Positions 22,880-32,487 are shown, counted from the stretch's first letter. The stretch is 64,000 nucleotides of DNA from Microglena sp. YARC (GCA_022414725.1 CM039462.1:182342800-182406799); one strand, 5' to 3'. The notes: generated by a model from the letters alone, not told the origin. Translations and numbers: made by a program.

Positions 22880-22990
22880 AAAAGAAAAAACGCCTGGAGG
22901 GGCGTGGTGTTAAGGGGACCCTCCCGTACGCCGCAGCTGGGGAAAGTCACCATGGCAGACATAGTAAGTGTCACCCTCCAGGCGGGGAGC
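22880..22990 (-). mobile_element. SINE tail fragment
   Basis: Minus strand ends CACCACGCCCCTCCAGGCGTT with TACGGGAGGGTCCCCTTAA upstream, matching the 3' part of the tRNA-derived SINE at 2,253-2,461. No tRNA-like head is present. Confidence 0.55.
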
Positions 22991-24545
22991 TTTTATAGCA
23001 ATAATGGGAATTTGGTGATGTCTATCTGATGTTATGCATAAAATTTTTTTTTTTGTATGTTTGCTTTGCTAAACAGATCTATAATTTGGGCATGCTATAT
23101 CTATTTGTCGCTCCCTAACTACAGGACAACACCAATACAATAACCAAGACAGTGCAACACAAATACAAATATAATCCAATCCAAACAAGTTAAACCATCA
23201 ATCCAAGATACCACCAATTTAACCCAATCCAATAGAATGTAATCCAATATAATATAATGCAATCCAGTGTGGTATAATGCAATTGAATCCAACCCAATAT
23301 AACCCAACCCAACCCAATCAAATTAAATCCAATCCAATGCGCCGCATGTAGGCTGTCATCAGTAATCAAGCACTTTGGATTCTTACCAACCTAGCCGCCA
23401 TTATATTCAACGCAACCCAATCAAAGCAAAGCAAATCAAATCCAATGCGCCGCATGCAGGTTCACCACCAGCAGTCATGAACTTGAGGTTGAGGTTGGTT
23501 CGTAGCTCCGTATGCTCTGTTATCCGGAGCTGGTTGACACCGCGTAGCTTTCACACCTCCATGTACCAATCAAATCCAATGCGCCGCTTGCAAGTCGACA
23601 TCAATAATCAAGCACTTGGGATTCTCACCAACCTCGCTCCGCCAAATAACCAACCTCAGCCACAAATAACAACCTCGACACCAAATACCACCTCGAGACA
23701 AAATAACCAACCTCGACACCAAATAACCAACCTCGACACCAAATAACCAACCTCAACACCAAATAACCAACCTCGACACCAAATAACCAACCTCGACACC
23801 AAATAACCAACCTCGACACCAAATAACCAACCTCGACACCAAATAACCCAACGCAACCCAATCAAATCAAATCAAATCCAGTACGCCGCAAGCAGGTTGA
23901 CATCAGGAATCAAGCGCTTCGGATTCTCACCAACCTTGCCGCCAATATAACCCAACCCAATAGAATACAAGTCCTATGCAGCGTCGCAAGCAACGCGGAA
24001 AATTGGCGGAGTGTGTTGGCAAACGGAACGAAGGTGCAACGATGGAGCTGACCCGAAGCGAGTTAGTTAAGCGACCGTTGGATGACGTGTCAGGCTTCAA
24101 GAAATTTTTCGGTCGGACGGACAAATGGGTAACCCTAGGGGCTCCCGCCCCCTTGAAGAGGGGGCTCCGCCAAAAATAAAATCCAATGCGCCGCTTGCAG
24201 CTTGAAATGAAATTTTAAATTTAATTTGAAATTTGCAGCCTGACATCAGTAATCAAGCACTTGGTATTCTCACCAACCTAGCCACCAGTATAAACCAATC
24301 AAATAAAATCAAATCAAATGCGCCGCTTGCAGGTTGACATCAGTAATCAAACACTTGGGATTCTCACCAACCTTGCCACCAATACAGCCCAACGCAACCC
24401 AATCAAATCAAATCCAATGAGCTGCTTGCAGGTTGGCATCAGTAATCAAGCGCTTGGGATTCTCACCAACCTAGCCACCAATATAACCCAACGCAACCCA
24501 GCGCAACCCAATCAAATCAAATCAAATCCAATGCACCGCTTGCAG
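22991..24545 (+). repeat. CAATC-rich satellite intron with six exon-start copies
   Basis: Degenerate CCAATCCAAT / AAATCAAATCAAATCC filler. Partial copies of the next exon start at 23,352, 23,595, 23,896, 24,239, 24,333 and 24,432. Each has acceptor GC(A/T)TGCAG-like plus about 60 bases (VDISNQALGILTNLA peptide) and ends in ACCAATATAACCCAACGCAA-type filler. A 20-bp minisatellite AAATAACCAACCTCGACACC occupies 23,642-23,848, and a composite repeat copy lies at 23,975-24,178. Confidence 0.95.
23975..24178 (+). mobile_element. Composite hairpin-ended repeat, copy 2
   Basis: Begins CCTATGCAGCGTCGCAAG and ends GGGGGCTCCGCCAAAAA after a perfect-looking hairpin (GGGGGCTCCCGCCCCC, then GAGGGGGCTCCGCC). 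It lies inside the satellite-filled intron between exon-start copies. Confidence 0.8.
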
Positions 24546-24785
24546 GTTGACATCAGTAATCAAGCACTTGGAATTCTCACCAACCTTGCCACCAAGGGCT
24601 ACTCCGCAAGCCGCCTGACCAGCCCCTCCGAGCTCGCTTCTATCATCAGCAGCCAGATTGACGAAGCGCTGAATGCCTCTAGCCCCTGGAACTCTCCTGA
24701 CTGGATCGTCCAGCCCTTTGCAAGCTCAAGGTCAGCCCGGCGATTGGTCCAGACATCCGCTGATGTGCAGGCTGTGATTACACAG
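24546..24785 (+). CDS. Exon of the long plus-strand gene (VDISNQALGILTNLA)
   Basis: Exactly 240 bp, 80 codons, phase 0 at both ends, between CACCGCTTGCAG/GTTG and ATTACACAG/GTATCC. The peptide starts VDISNQALGILTNLATKGYS, has SELASIISSQIDEALNASSP in the middle and ends RLVQTSADVQAVITQ. One NAS glycosylation motif is present. Its first about 60 bases and acceptor are copied six times upstream. The downstream donor lies inside the 8-bp target duplication of a MITE (24,794-24,980). Alternating hydrophobic residues suggest an extracellular helical or beta-rich segment, but no family is recognised. Confidence 0.85.
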
Positions 24786-24793
24786 GTATCCAC

Positions 24794-24980
24794 CTGGGTA
24801 ATTCAAAGCGCGCGCTTTTGAGCGCTGACTTTTTGACCCCCTCTGCGCTTTAAGCGCAGTTTTTTGCAACCCCCTGTGGGCGCAGCAAGCAATTTTTGCG
24901 CTTTTTGCACTACAGAGCGTAGTTTTTTTGCTTTCAAGTGCGCTAAAGTGCTGGCCAATTTGGCCATTTGAAGTACCCAG
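24794..24980. mobile_element. Palindromic hAT-like MITE, copy 1
   Basis: 187 bp with terminal inverted repeats CTGGGTAATTCAAA / TTTGAAGTACCCAG and a 7/8 target duplication: GTATCCAC (24,786-24,793) and GTGTCCAC (24,981-24,988). Inside are the nested self-complementary motifs AAAGCGC, TGCGCTTTAAGCGCA and the central CCCCCTGTGGGCGCAG common to all copies. It is non-coding and inserted right at the splice donor of the preceding exon. Confidence 0.9.
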
Positions 24981-25009
24981 GTGTCCACAGGGTATCCAGT
25001 GCATTTCTT

Positions 25010-25300
25010 TTTTGGCGGAGCCCCCTCTTCAAGGGGGCAGGAGCCCCCACTCCAGGGTTACCCATTTGTCCGTCTGACCGACCAGCCGACTGTTTGACCG
25101 AAACAAAGCCTGACACATCAGCCAATGGTCTTGTTACTAACTCGCTTCCGTTGCAACCTTTCAATCCGTTGTGAACACTCGGCCAATTTGTGGGGTCGCT
25201 TGCGACGCTGCATAGGATTTGTTTTAGTTGTGAAAAGACTTTCACTCCAGGGGGTGGGTCTCCCGACACAAACCAGCAACACCCAGGATTCAGTTTGAAT
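25010..25300 (-). mobile_element. Composite hairpin-ended repeat, copy 3 (longest)
   Basis: Minus strand: TTCAAACTGAATCC, GGTTTGTGTCGGGAGACCCA and CTTTTCACAACTAAAAC (the SINE-like block also found alone at 30,437, 33,845 and 34,345), then CCTATGCAGCGTCGC and on to the hairpin end GGGGGCTCCGCCAAAAAA. This copy shows the two blocks joined, so the shorter copies are probably truncated halves of one element. Confidence 0.7.
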
Positions 25301-25334
25301 GGCCCAGTGCCTATCTTTTTGGCTTCAGGCATTT

Positions 25335-26023
25335 GAGTTTAACAACAATACCGCTAACAACAACAACAACAACAACAACAACACAACCACCAACAACAGC
25401 AATACCAACAACAACAACAACAACAACAACAACACAACCAAGAACAACAACAAACCAACACCACCCATTGTCCAACAGGTGGCCACTGCAATCGCGGAAT
25501 CAAAGAGCTTGTTGGACGGTGTGGGCTATAAAGAACTCAACCACTATCACCACCACCACACCACCAACAACAACAACAACAAAAGTAACGACAACAAAAA
25601 CAACAAAACTAACAACAACAACAACGACAACAACAAAACCAACACCACACATTGTCCCACAGGTGGCCACAGCGATCGCAGAATCAAACATATTGTTGGA
25701 TGGTGAGGGCTTCAAATAACTCAAATAACTACCACTGCCACCAACAACAACGCCATCAACACCACCAACACCACCATCAACACCAACAATGACACGACCA
25801 CCAAACACAACGCCATCAACACCAACAACAACACCATCAACACCAACACCAACAACAGCAACGCCTACAGCGACACCGCCAACAACACCAACAAAACCAA
25901 CACCAACCATTGTCACACAGATGGCCACTGTAATCGCGGAATCAAACATCTTGCTGGATGGTGTGAGGTACAAAGAACTCAACTATCACCACCAACACCA
26001 TCACCACCAACAACAACAAAACT

Positions 26024-26060
<37 letters not shown>

Positions 26061-26335
26061 CTTGCAACAAAACCAACACCACCAAAAACACCACACATTG
26101 TCCAACAGGTGGCCACTGCAATCGCCGGATCTAACCGCTTGCTGGATGGTGTGGGCTACAAAGAACTCAACCACCACCAACAACAAAATTGACAACATCA
26201 ACACGAACAACAGCATCATAGACAACAACAACAGCAAAAACAGCGACAACAACTAACAGCGACAACAAAACAACAGCAAGAACACAAACAACATCAACAA
26301 CAACAACAAAACCAACACCAACACCACCCATTGTC
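25335..26335 (+). repeat. (AAC)n/(ACC)n intron with four exon-start copies
   Basis: ACAACAACA trinucleotide filler with copies of the next exon starting at 25,479, 25,663, 25,921 and 26,109. Each has an acceptor (CCAACAG, CCCACAG, CACACAG, CCAACAG) and about 65 bases (VATAIAESKSLLDGVGYKEL-type peptide) before returning to the trinucleotide repeat. Confidence 0.95.
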
Positions 26336-26341
26336 CCACAG

Positions 26342-26515
26342 GTTGCCACTGCAATCGCACAATCAAACATCTTGTTGGACGGTGTTGCGGCAAAGGGCAG
26401 AGAAGCAATTCGTGTTGGGGACTTGGCAGGTGATAATCTGGACCCCAGACCCTCGGTGCTGGTTGATGAGATGGCCAGAATAGCAAAAGTCCAGCAGGCT
26501 GACATAACTCGTCAG
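26342..26515 (+). CDS. Exon of the long plus-strand gene (VATAIAQSNILLDGV)
   Basis: Exactly 174 bp, 58 codons, phase 0 at both ends, between TTGTCCCACAG/GTT and AACTCGTCAG/GTGTGTGG. The peptide begins VATAIAQSNILLDGVAAKGR and ends EMARIAKVQQADITRQ. It ends in Gln like the 80-codon exon (VITQ), so both exons close with CAG and open with GTN, as the splice sites require. Four upstream partial copies repeat its first about 65 bases with acceptors. No family recognised; it looks helical and amphipathic. Confidence 0.85.
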
Positions 26516-26756
26516 GTGTGTGGAGTTGGGGGGGGGGGGGGGGGGAGGGGGGGGGGGGGGGGGGGGGGCAGTGCTGGGGGTTTGAGTGGGAGGGAGAATG
26601 TATGAGTGTATGTGTGTGATTATGATGATGGTGAGGATGGTTGCACTTTTCCTGGTGCCCTACTGGACTCCAAATGCGCCTGTAAGAAAGTAGAAGGGTG
26701 GATTCCGAGAGAGGTAGGGGTAGGTAAGATCGAAGAGTGTTGGCTATCAGAACGAT
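26516..26756. other. Intron start with G-rich run
   Basis: A G run (26,527-26,570) follows the donor closely, then unique sequence. Nothing else is seen. Confidence 0.5.
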
Positions 26757-26928
26757 AGGTGGAAGCGGAATGGAGCGGACCAAACCCAGTTAGTTACGAA
26801 GCAGTTGGCTGACGTGTCAGGCTTTGTCTCGGAGGAGTGGTCGGACGCACAGACGGACACCGGAATGAATCTGGGGGCTCCCGCCCCCCAGGAGGGGGGG
26901 GGCTTTGCCCCAAAAACTCTGTACCCCA
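26757..26928 (+). mobile_element. Composite hairpin-ended repeat, copy 4
   Basis: Shares TTAGTTACGAAGCAGTTGGC, TGACGTGTCAGGCTTTGTCT and the hairpin end (GGGGGCTCCCGCCCCCC...GGGGGGGCTTTGCC). It is 5' truncated relative to copy 3. Confidence 0.75.
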
Positions 26929-27015
26929 TCTGGGGGGTAAGTGGATGGGAGAATGTATGAGTGCATGTGTGTGTGGTAATGATGGCACTGCTGGCAGTAG
27001 TCCTGGGGTGGATGG

Positions 27016-27295
27016 GTGGGGGGGGCACTTTAGGTAGGGAATGGCAGTATGATGTCATATGATATCACGTCATCATATGATGCCAGCTGTCTGACTTGTT
27101 TAAGTTGCCATTTATATCATACTTGACTTAGGTCAACATCATGTGATGTGCTAGTCCCTAACTGCAGGTAGTTCAAACAAATGGGGGTCCGTTCAGTGTC
27201 CCTAACTGCAGGTAGTCCAACCAGCAACTGACCCCCAACAAATGGGGGTCAGTTCAGGGTCCCTAACTGCAGGTAGTTCAAACAAATTATATGTA
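27016..27295. repeat. 112-bp duplicated block and CCCTAACTGCAGGTAGT triplet
   Basis: 27,016-27,127 is repeated almost exactly at 27,793-27,905 (GGCACTTTAGGTAGGGAATG ... GCCATTTATATCATACTTGA). Its core is palindromic around ATGTCATATGATATCACG and ATCATATGAT. 27,145-27,290 holds three copies of TCCCTAACTGCAGGTAGT with AACAAATGGGGGTC. Confidence 0.85.
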
Positions 27296-27482
27296 GCGTG
27301 GAATGCGACGCTACAAAATGGCGGATAGTGACATGTGGCAACGGAGCGACAGGTGGCAAGGGAAGCGAGAATATTGGCTGACTTGTGTCAGGCTTTGTCT
27401 TGGAGGGGCGGTAGGTCGGACAAACGGACACTGGGGTAACCCTGGGGGCTCCCGCCCCCCAGAAGGGGGGGCTCCGCCAACA
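27296..27482 (+). mobile_element. Composite hairpin-ended repeat, copy 5
   Basis: Contains ATGCGACGCTACAAAATGGC, TGACTTGTGTCAGGCTTTGT, GGTAACCCTGGGGGCTCC and the terminal GGGGGGGCTCCGCCA. A short 3' fragment of the same family lies at 29,318-29,360. Confidence 0.75.
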
Positions 27483-27511
27483 ACATATCAAACCAACATA
27501 CTCAAGGCCAC

Positions 27512-27706
27512 CAGGGTACTACATTTTGTCAAATTGGTCAGCGCTTAAAGAGCACAAACGTCAAATTGGTCAGCGCTTTGTAGTGCAATAAGCGCAAAAA
27601 CTGCGCACTGCGCCCACAGGGGGTTGACAAAACTGCGCGAAACGCGCAGAGGGGCTCAAAAAGCGTGCGCGAAATCGCGCTGCTGCGCGTGCTTTGTAGT
27701 ACCCTG
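27512..27706. mobile_element. Palindromic hAT-like MITE, copy 2
   Basis: 195 bp, CAGGGTACTACATTTTG ... TTTGTAGTACCCTG, with a perfect 8-bp target duplication AAGGCCAC (27,504-27,511 and 27,707-27,714). Internal motifs GGTCAGCGCTT, TGCGCCCACAGGGGG and GCGCGAAACGCGC match the other copies in opposite orientation to copy 1. Confidence 0.95.
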
Positions 27707-28141
27707 AAGGCCACAGCTTATGCCACATGATAGGATACTTTAGCAACTGTAAAAACTTTTGTAACTCAGGGATGTATGTTTCATATCCAAAAGTGGGGGG
27801 GGCACTTTAGGTAGGGAATGGCAGTATGATGTCATATGATATCACGTCATCATATGATGCCAGCTGTCTGACTTGTTTAAGTTGCCATTTATATCATACT
27901 TGACTTTTGTAACTCAGGGATCTTTGTTTCATATCTATTTTTTTTTTGCTTTATGGTATTAGGCCTCCTCCAGGGATAGCGTTTTATAGCCTTTATAGCT
28001 GTGATAGCTGTTTAGGGCCATTTAGGTCCCCAACCCCAAAGCTTTTGTTTTCATTTGTATAGCGATAATTTTGCCAAAACTAGCGATCGCTATATGCAGC
28101 GGAGCAACAATCCCTGTTGTATCTGTATGGGTATCTATATG
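27707..28141. other. Intronic filler including second copy of the 112-bp block
   Basis: 27,793-27,905 duplicates 27,016-27,127. The phrase TTTGTAACTCAGGGATNTNTGTTTCATATC occurs on both sides of it (27,757 and 27,904). The remainder is unique. Confidence 0.7.
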
Positions 28142-28319
28142 TAGGGAACGGCAACTAATATAAGTGTTTGAAAAACTATTATTAACTAATTATAGTGTCA
28201 CAAAAGATTAGTTTTTCAAATATATTCCGATTTCTGGTGAGACGGCTGGTCCGACTAATAATATATAATATTATATAATATTATTATTCACTAATATTAT
28301 ATAACATGGCCGACCCCTA
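28142..28319. mobile_element. AT-rich hAT-like MITE, copy 2
   Basis: 178 bp, TAGGGAACGGC ... GCCGACCCCTA, with a perfect 8-bp target duplication TCTATATG (28,134-28,141 and 28,320-28,327). Reverse-orientation relative of 2,759-2,956. Internal ATTATATAATATTAT stretches are highly self-complementary. Confidence 0.95.
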
Positions 28320-28324
28320 TCTAT

Positions 28325-28712
28325 ATGTTTGTGGTGGTGAGGGTTCTGCTGGCAATAGGGGGGATTCATGTCCTGGAATGTGATATGCCACATGATTGGA
28401 TACTTGAGCAAAGGTCTATATGTTTGTGGTGGTGAGGGTTCTGCTGGCAATAGGGGGGGGATTCATGTCCTGGGATGCGATATGCCACATGATTGGATAC
28501 TTGAGCAAAGGTCTATATGTTTGTGGTGGTGAGGGTTCTGCTGGCAATAGGGGTGATTCATGTCCTGGGATGCGATATGCCACATGATTGGATACTCGAG
28601 CAAAGGTCTATATGTTTGTGTTGGTGAGGGTTCTGCTGGCAATAGGGGGTATTCATGTCCTGGGATGCGATATGCCACATGATTGGATACTCGAGCAAAG
28701 GTCTGCATGTTT
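28325..28712. repeat. Four copies of a 96-98 bp tandem unit
   Basis: Each unit carries TATATGTTTGTGGTGGTGAG, GGTTCTGCTGGCAATAGG, CATGTCCTGG and GCCACATGATTGGATACT. Divergence is a few percent only, so amplification is recent. Confidence 0.95.
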
Positions 28713-29360
28713 GTGGTGGTGAGGGTTCTGCTGGTAACAGGGGAGATTTATATCCTGGGATGTGATAGGTGGGGGCGGCACTTTAGGCCTGTCACAAGTT
28801 TGGATTCTTTAGCAAAGGTTCTCTCACTTTCATTGGGGTGGGATGAGGTGGGGATGGAATGGGTGGGCGAATGTATGGGTGTGTGGTAGCGAGGGTTCTG
28901 CTGGTAACAGGGGAGATTTATATCCTGGGATGTGATAGGTGGGGGCGGCACTTTAGGCCTGTCACAAGTTTGGATTCTTTAGCAAAGGTTCTCTCACTTT
29001 CATTGGGGTGGGATGAGGTGGGGATGGAATGGGTGGGCGAATGTATGGATATCTATTTGTGTGTGTGTTAGTGGGGTTTAGGGTTGGGGTTTAGGGTTTC
29101 AGTTCTGTTGGTAATAGGGGAGATTCATCTCCTGGGATGTGATAGGTTGGGGCGGCACTTCAGGCTTGTCGCGTGATTGGATACTTCAGCAAAGGCCAGG
29201 GTTCTCCCCCTTTCATTGGGGTGTGATGGGGTGGGGGGGGTGGCATGGGTGAATGTATGGGTGACTGAATGTGTGTGTGGTAGTGAGGGTTCTGCTGGCA
29301 ATAGGGGATATTCGCATACCTGGGACTGGGGGGCTCCAGCCCCCAGAAGGGGGGGCTCCG
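28713..29360. repeat. Larger tandem duplication derived from the 96-bp unit
   Basis: Two near-identical about 178-bp units (28,713-28,890 and 28,891-29,070) share GGTAACAGGGGAGATTTATA and TCACTTTCATTGGGGTGGGA. A third, more diverged unit lies at 29,100-29,300. GGGTTTAGGGTTGGGGTTTA at about 29,078-29,097 resembles a short degenerate telomere-type stretch. 29,318-29,360 is a composite-repeat hairpin fragment. Confidence 0.85.
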
Positions 29361-29595
29361 TGAATAGTTTAATTTTCTTGGTGATGATTTTCTGGGGTGA
29401 TAGAGGTAAGCTCATCTCTCATAGAGTTGAGATTCAGCTGTATGGGTGAAGTTCAAATATGGTCAAATATGGGGGAAGATCAAAAATAGCTTTAGCTGTA
29501 TGGATGAAGTTCAAACATGGTCAAATATGGGTGAAGTTCAAATATACAAATCTAAGCTTTTTTAGTGACCATATTTAGACAGAGCACTTATAGCG
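29361..29595. repeat. GTTCAAATATGGTCAAATATG repeats
   Basis: Three degenerate copies of TGTATGGGTGAAGTTCAAA with ATGGTCAAATATGGG (29,438-29,545). No other signal. Confidence 0.7.
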
Positions 29596-30115
29596 AGTAG
29601 CTCTAGAAGCTTGCAACCAAGCTTGTACCGCAGCTCTAGAAGCTTGTACCGCAGCTTGTACCGCAGCTCTAGAAGCTTGTACCGCAGCTTGTATCGCAGC
29701 TCTAGAAGCTTGTACCGCAGCTTGTACCGCAGCTCTAGAAGCTTGTACCGCAGCTTGTACTGCAGCTTGTACTGCAGCTCTAGAAGCGTGTACCGCAGCT
29801 TGTACCGCAGCTCTAGAAGCTTGTACCGCAGCTTGTACCGCAGCTCTAGAAGCTTGTACCGCAGCTTGTACCGCAGCTCTAGAAGCTTGTACCCAAGCTC
29901 TAGAAGCTTGCACCGCAGCTTGTACCGCAGCTCTAGAAGCTTGTACCGCAGCTTGTACCGCAGCTCTAGAAGCTTGTACCGCAGCTTGTACCGCAGTTCT
30001 AGAAGCTTGTACCGCAGCTCTAGAACCTTGTACTGCAGCTTGTACCGTAGCTCTAGAAGCTTGTACCGCAGCTTGTACCGTAGCTCTAGAAGCTTGTACC
30101 CAAGCTTGTAACGCA
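29596..30115. repeat. 33-bp minisatellite (AGCTCTAGAAGCTTGTACCG)
   Basis: About 15 units of 33 bp, each with CTCTAGAAGC and GCTTGTACCGCAGC, some with a half unit (12-15 bp) lost or gained. The period is a multiple of three, so both strands stay open throughout (LELRYKLRYKL on minus, SSRSLYRSLYR on plus). It lies in an intron, so coding use is unlikely. Confidence 0.95.
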
Positions 30116-30225
30116 GCTCGTGACGTTTCTCGTGAATGTGGGGAAGTGATAGGTGAAGTTCCAAGCTTGTGAGGCCCATATCTCCTTCACATATAATAAT
30201 CAGGGGTTGAAAGTAGGGTGTGTTA

Positions 30226-30405
30226 CAGGGTGCTACATTTATCAAATTGGCCAGCGCTTAAAGCGCACAAACGACAAATTTGCAGCGCTTTCTAGTGCAA
30301 TAAGCGCAAAAACTGCGCGCTGCGCTCACGGGGGGGCGAAACACGCAGTGGGGCTCAAAAAGGCAGCGCGTAAACGTGCTGCCGCGCGCGCTTTGTAGTG
30401 CCCTG
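30226..30405. mobile_element. Palindromic hAT-like MITE, copy 3
   Basis: 180 bp, CAGGGTGCTACATTT ... CTTTGTAGTGCCCTG, with a 7/8 target duplication GTGTGTTA (30,218-30,225) and GTGTGTTG (30,406-30,413). Both termini have changed A to G/C symmetrically (GGGTGC and GCACCC-type), so the inverted repeats still pair. Confidence 0.9.
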
Positions 30406-30436
30406 GTGTGTTGTGATATTCTCAAAAAGCCTTTTT

Positions 30437-30600
30437 TTAATACTTGTGAAAGGACTTTCGCCCCAAGAGGTGGGTCTCCCAACACAAACCAGAGACACCA
30501 AGGATTCAGTTTGAATGGTGTTGCCACTCCTACAAAAGAGTAGGCGCACTTAGGGTCGGTGGGAGATTTCGACCCTCGACCAAACGGACATTCATCAAAA
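30437..30600 (-). mobile_element. SINE-like block, 5' half of the composite repeat
   Basis: Minus-strand match to 33,845-34,085 and 55,895-56,162 over GTTTGGTCG, CCCTAAGTGCGCCTAC, GTAGGAGTGGCA, TTCAAACTGAATCC and CCTTTCACAAGT, followed by an A-rich tail. Confidence 0.75.
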
Positions 30601-30814
30601 CCCTTAGCTCTATCAATTTGTGGTCCTACATATGGATTTTGACAATGTTTTACAAAATGTTCGAGCAAATTCTCTTTCCTAGCCCTAATGCTGATCTGAC
30701 CTAGCAGATCTTTGGTGTTTGAGAATTTGAAGATAGTTGAAGCAAAAGGAGAATGTCGAAGTAACCTCTATACACCTGATAATATTTTGAGTTCCAGGTT
30801 CCGCCCAACTTTTA

Positions 30815-30935
30815 CACTTGGTGTACCTGGAACCTGTGGAGGTCACTACTTCACACTTGGTGTACCTGGAACCTGTGGAGGTCACTACTTTTACACTTGG
30901 TGTACCTGGAACCTGTGGAGGTCACTACTTTTGTC
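30815..30935. repeat. Three copies of a 39-bp unit
   Basis: ACACTTGGTGTACCTGGAAC plus CTGTGGAGGTCACTACTTT repeated three times with almost no divergence. Confidence 0.95.
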
Positions 30936-31525
30936 CTATTCTAAAAGACAAGTGCAGAATTGGAATGCTCTCATCAAGCCAGTGTCATGGGTATGCTTAA
31001 GTTTGTTTGAGACCTACATGTGAGGAGGTTGCGAGGAAACTGTCTCAAAAGTTCCGAAACCTTCTCGCCCCCCCCCCCCCCCCCCCCCCCTTTTTTTTGG
31101 GTGCGATCAAGATCTGCATTTGTGTTTACTTGTCTCATTGCTTGGGGGAATTTCGACCCTTGTAGGCCCCAAATTCAACCAAATACAGTTCAGGAGCAAC
31201 TTTTCGAAGCCACCCCGATACATCCTAACCAGTGCATTTGACTATTTTGACCTGTCATAGCTGCTGGCCAGCCACTTAGGCCAGTACCTCCCTCACACCC
31301 ACCCCCCCAAACACACCCACCCACCCCATTATTTAACCTAACACACCCACCCACCATTATTGGACCTAGCACACACACACACACCCCATTCTTTAGCCTA
31401 ACTACAACTTTTCGAAGCCCCCCCGATATATCATACCATTTCTACGATATGCATATCCACGATATATGCTTGGCAACCCTACAATGCAAGATGCTCAAGA
31501 CCCCATGCAACATCATTGTTCACAG
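30936..31525. other. Intronic sequence before the AELVASS exon
   Basis: Contains a C run (31,070-31,090) and CACACCCACC-rich repeats (31,285-31,385) in which CATT(A/C)TTNNCCTA recurs three times. ATGCTCAAGACCCCATGCAA (31,490-31,510) is a weak candidate for extra coding sequence in front of the exon. Nothing else is recognised. Confidence 0.5.
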
Positions 31526-31618
31526 GCTGAGTTGGTGGCGTCTAGTCTTTCCGGATACATTGTGGGAGGAAATGCAGCTGCACTTGTTGCAGCACAAAGC
31601 CAAGCCTCATACGTACAA
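31526..31618 (+). CDS. Exon of the long plus-strand gene (AELVASSLSGYIVGG)
   Basis: Exactly 93 bp, 31 codons, phase 0 at both ends, between TCATTGTTCACAG/GCT and TACGTACAA/GTAAGTAC, a near-perfect donor. The peptide is AELVASSLSGYIVGGNAAAL then VAAQSQASYVQ. It is alanine-rich and ends in Gln like the two preceding exons. Unlike its neighbours no upstream copy of its start is seen. Instead the intron after it begins a long CTCCT satellite within about 40 bases. No family is recognised. Confidence 0.8.
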
Positions 31619-31657
31619 GTAAGTACAATCTCACCCTATCTGTGCAGGTCGTTTTTT

Positions 31658-32487
31658 AATTCCTCTCCTCTCCTCTCCTCTCCTCTCCTCTCCTCTCCTC
31701 TCCTCTCCTCTCCTCTCCTCTCCTCTCCTCTCCTCTCCTCTCCTCTCCTCTCCTCTCCTCTCCTCTCCTCTCCTCACCTCACCTCACCTCACCTCATCCT
31801 GAAGAACGCCTACCTCACATATCATATCATTGAAGCAAGCCTACACTAGCATCGACCTGGCCACTGAAGTACAAGGGGCTATCATCAACCCCTCCTACTT
31901 GCCTGACCACACCTCACCACACCTCGCCACACCACATCTCACCTCACTTCATCCTGAAGAACACCTACATCACCTCACATCTCATTGCAGCAAGCCTGCA
32001 CTAGCACTCACCTGGCATCTGAAGTGCAAGAGGCTATCATCAATCCCTCCTACTTGCCTCATCACACCTCACCATGTCTCACCTCACAACAACTCACCTC
32101 ACCACGCCTCACCTCACCTCACCACGTCTCACCTCACCTCACCTCGCCACACCTCGTCTCACCTCACATCATCCTAAAGAACACCTACCTGACCTCACAT
32201 CTGATTGCAGCAAGCCTACACCGGTATTGCCCTTGCCGCTGAAGTGCAAGAGGCTATCATCAACCCCTCCTACTTGCCTCACCACACCTCACCACATCTC
32301 ACCTCACCTCATCCTGAAGAACACCTACCTCACCTCACATCTCATTGAAGCAATCCTACACTTGCACTCACCTGGCCACTGAAGTGCAAGAGGCTATCAT
32401 CAACCCCTCCTACTTGCCTCATCAAACCACACCAAACCACGTGTCACCTCATCCTTATCACCTACCTCACATCACATCTGATCGCAG
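31658..32487 (+). repeat. (TCTCC)n/(CTCAC)n satellite intron with four exon-start copies
   Basis: Pure TCCTC pentamers (31,660-31,772) grade into CTCAC pentamers. Partial copies of the last exon start at 31,836, 31,991, 32,211 and 32,351, each after CAT(C)TGATTGCAG or CATTGAAG. They run about 63 bases (QAYTGIALAAEVQEAIINPS-type peptide) to TACTTGCCT and then return to satellite. Unit lengths are 155, 220, 140 and 137 bp. Confidence 0.95.

Noticed and set aside
25299..25719. Asn- and Thr-rich ORFs
   Set aside because: (AAC)n satellite in an intron. The real coding sequence here is only the short exon-start copies.
29078..29100. Second interstitial telomere block
   Set aside because: Only two or three degenerate GGGTTTAGGG units in a G-rich tandem repeat. 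Too short to separate from chance.
28325..30115. Regularly spaced repeats resembling a CRISPR array
   Set aside because: Units are contiguous tandem repeats with no unique spacers, periods are 33 and 96 bp, and the genome is eukaryotic with spliced genes.
29562..30245. 227-codon minus-strand ORF with YKLRYKLLEL repeats
   Set aside because: Produced by a 33-bp minisatellite that is open on both strands. It lies in an intron of the plus-strand gene with no start context or flanking unique coding sequence.
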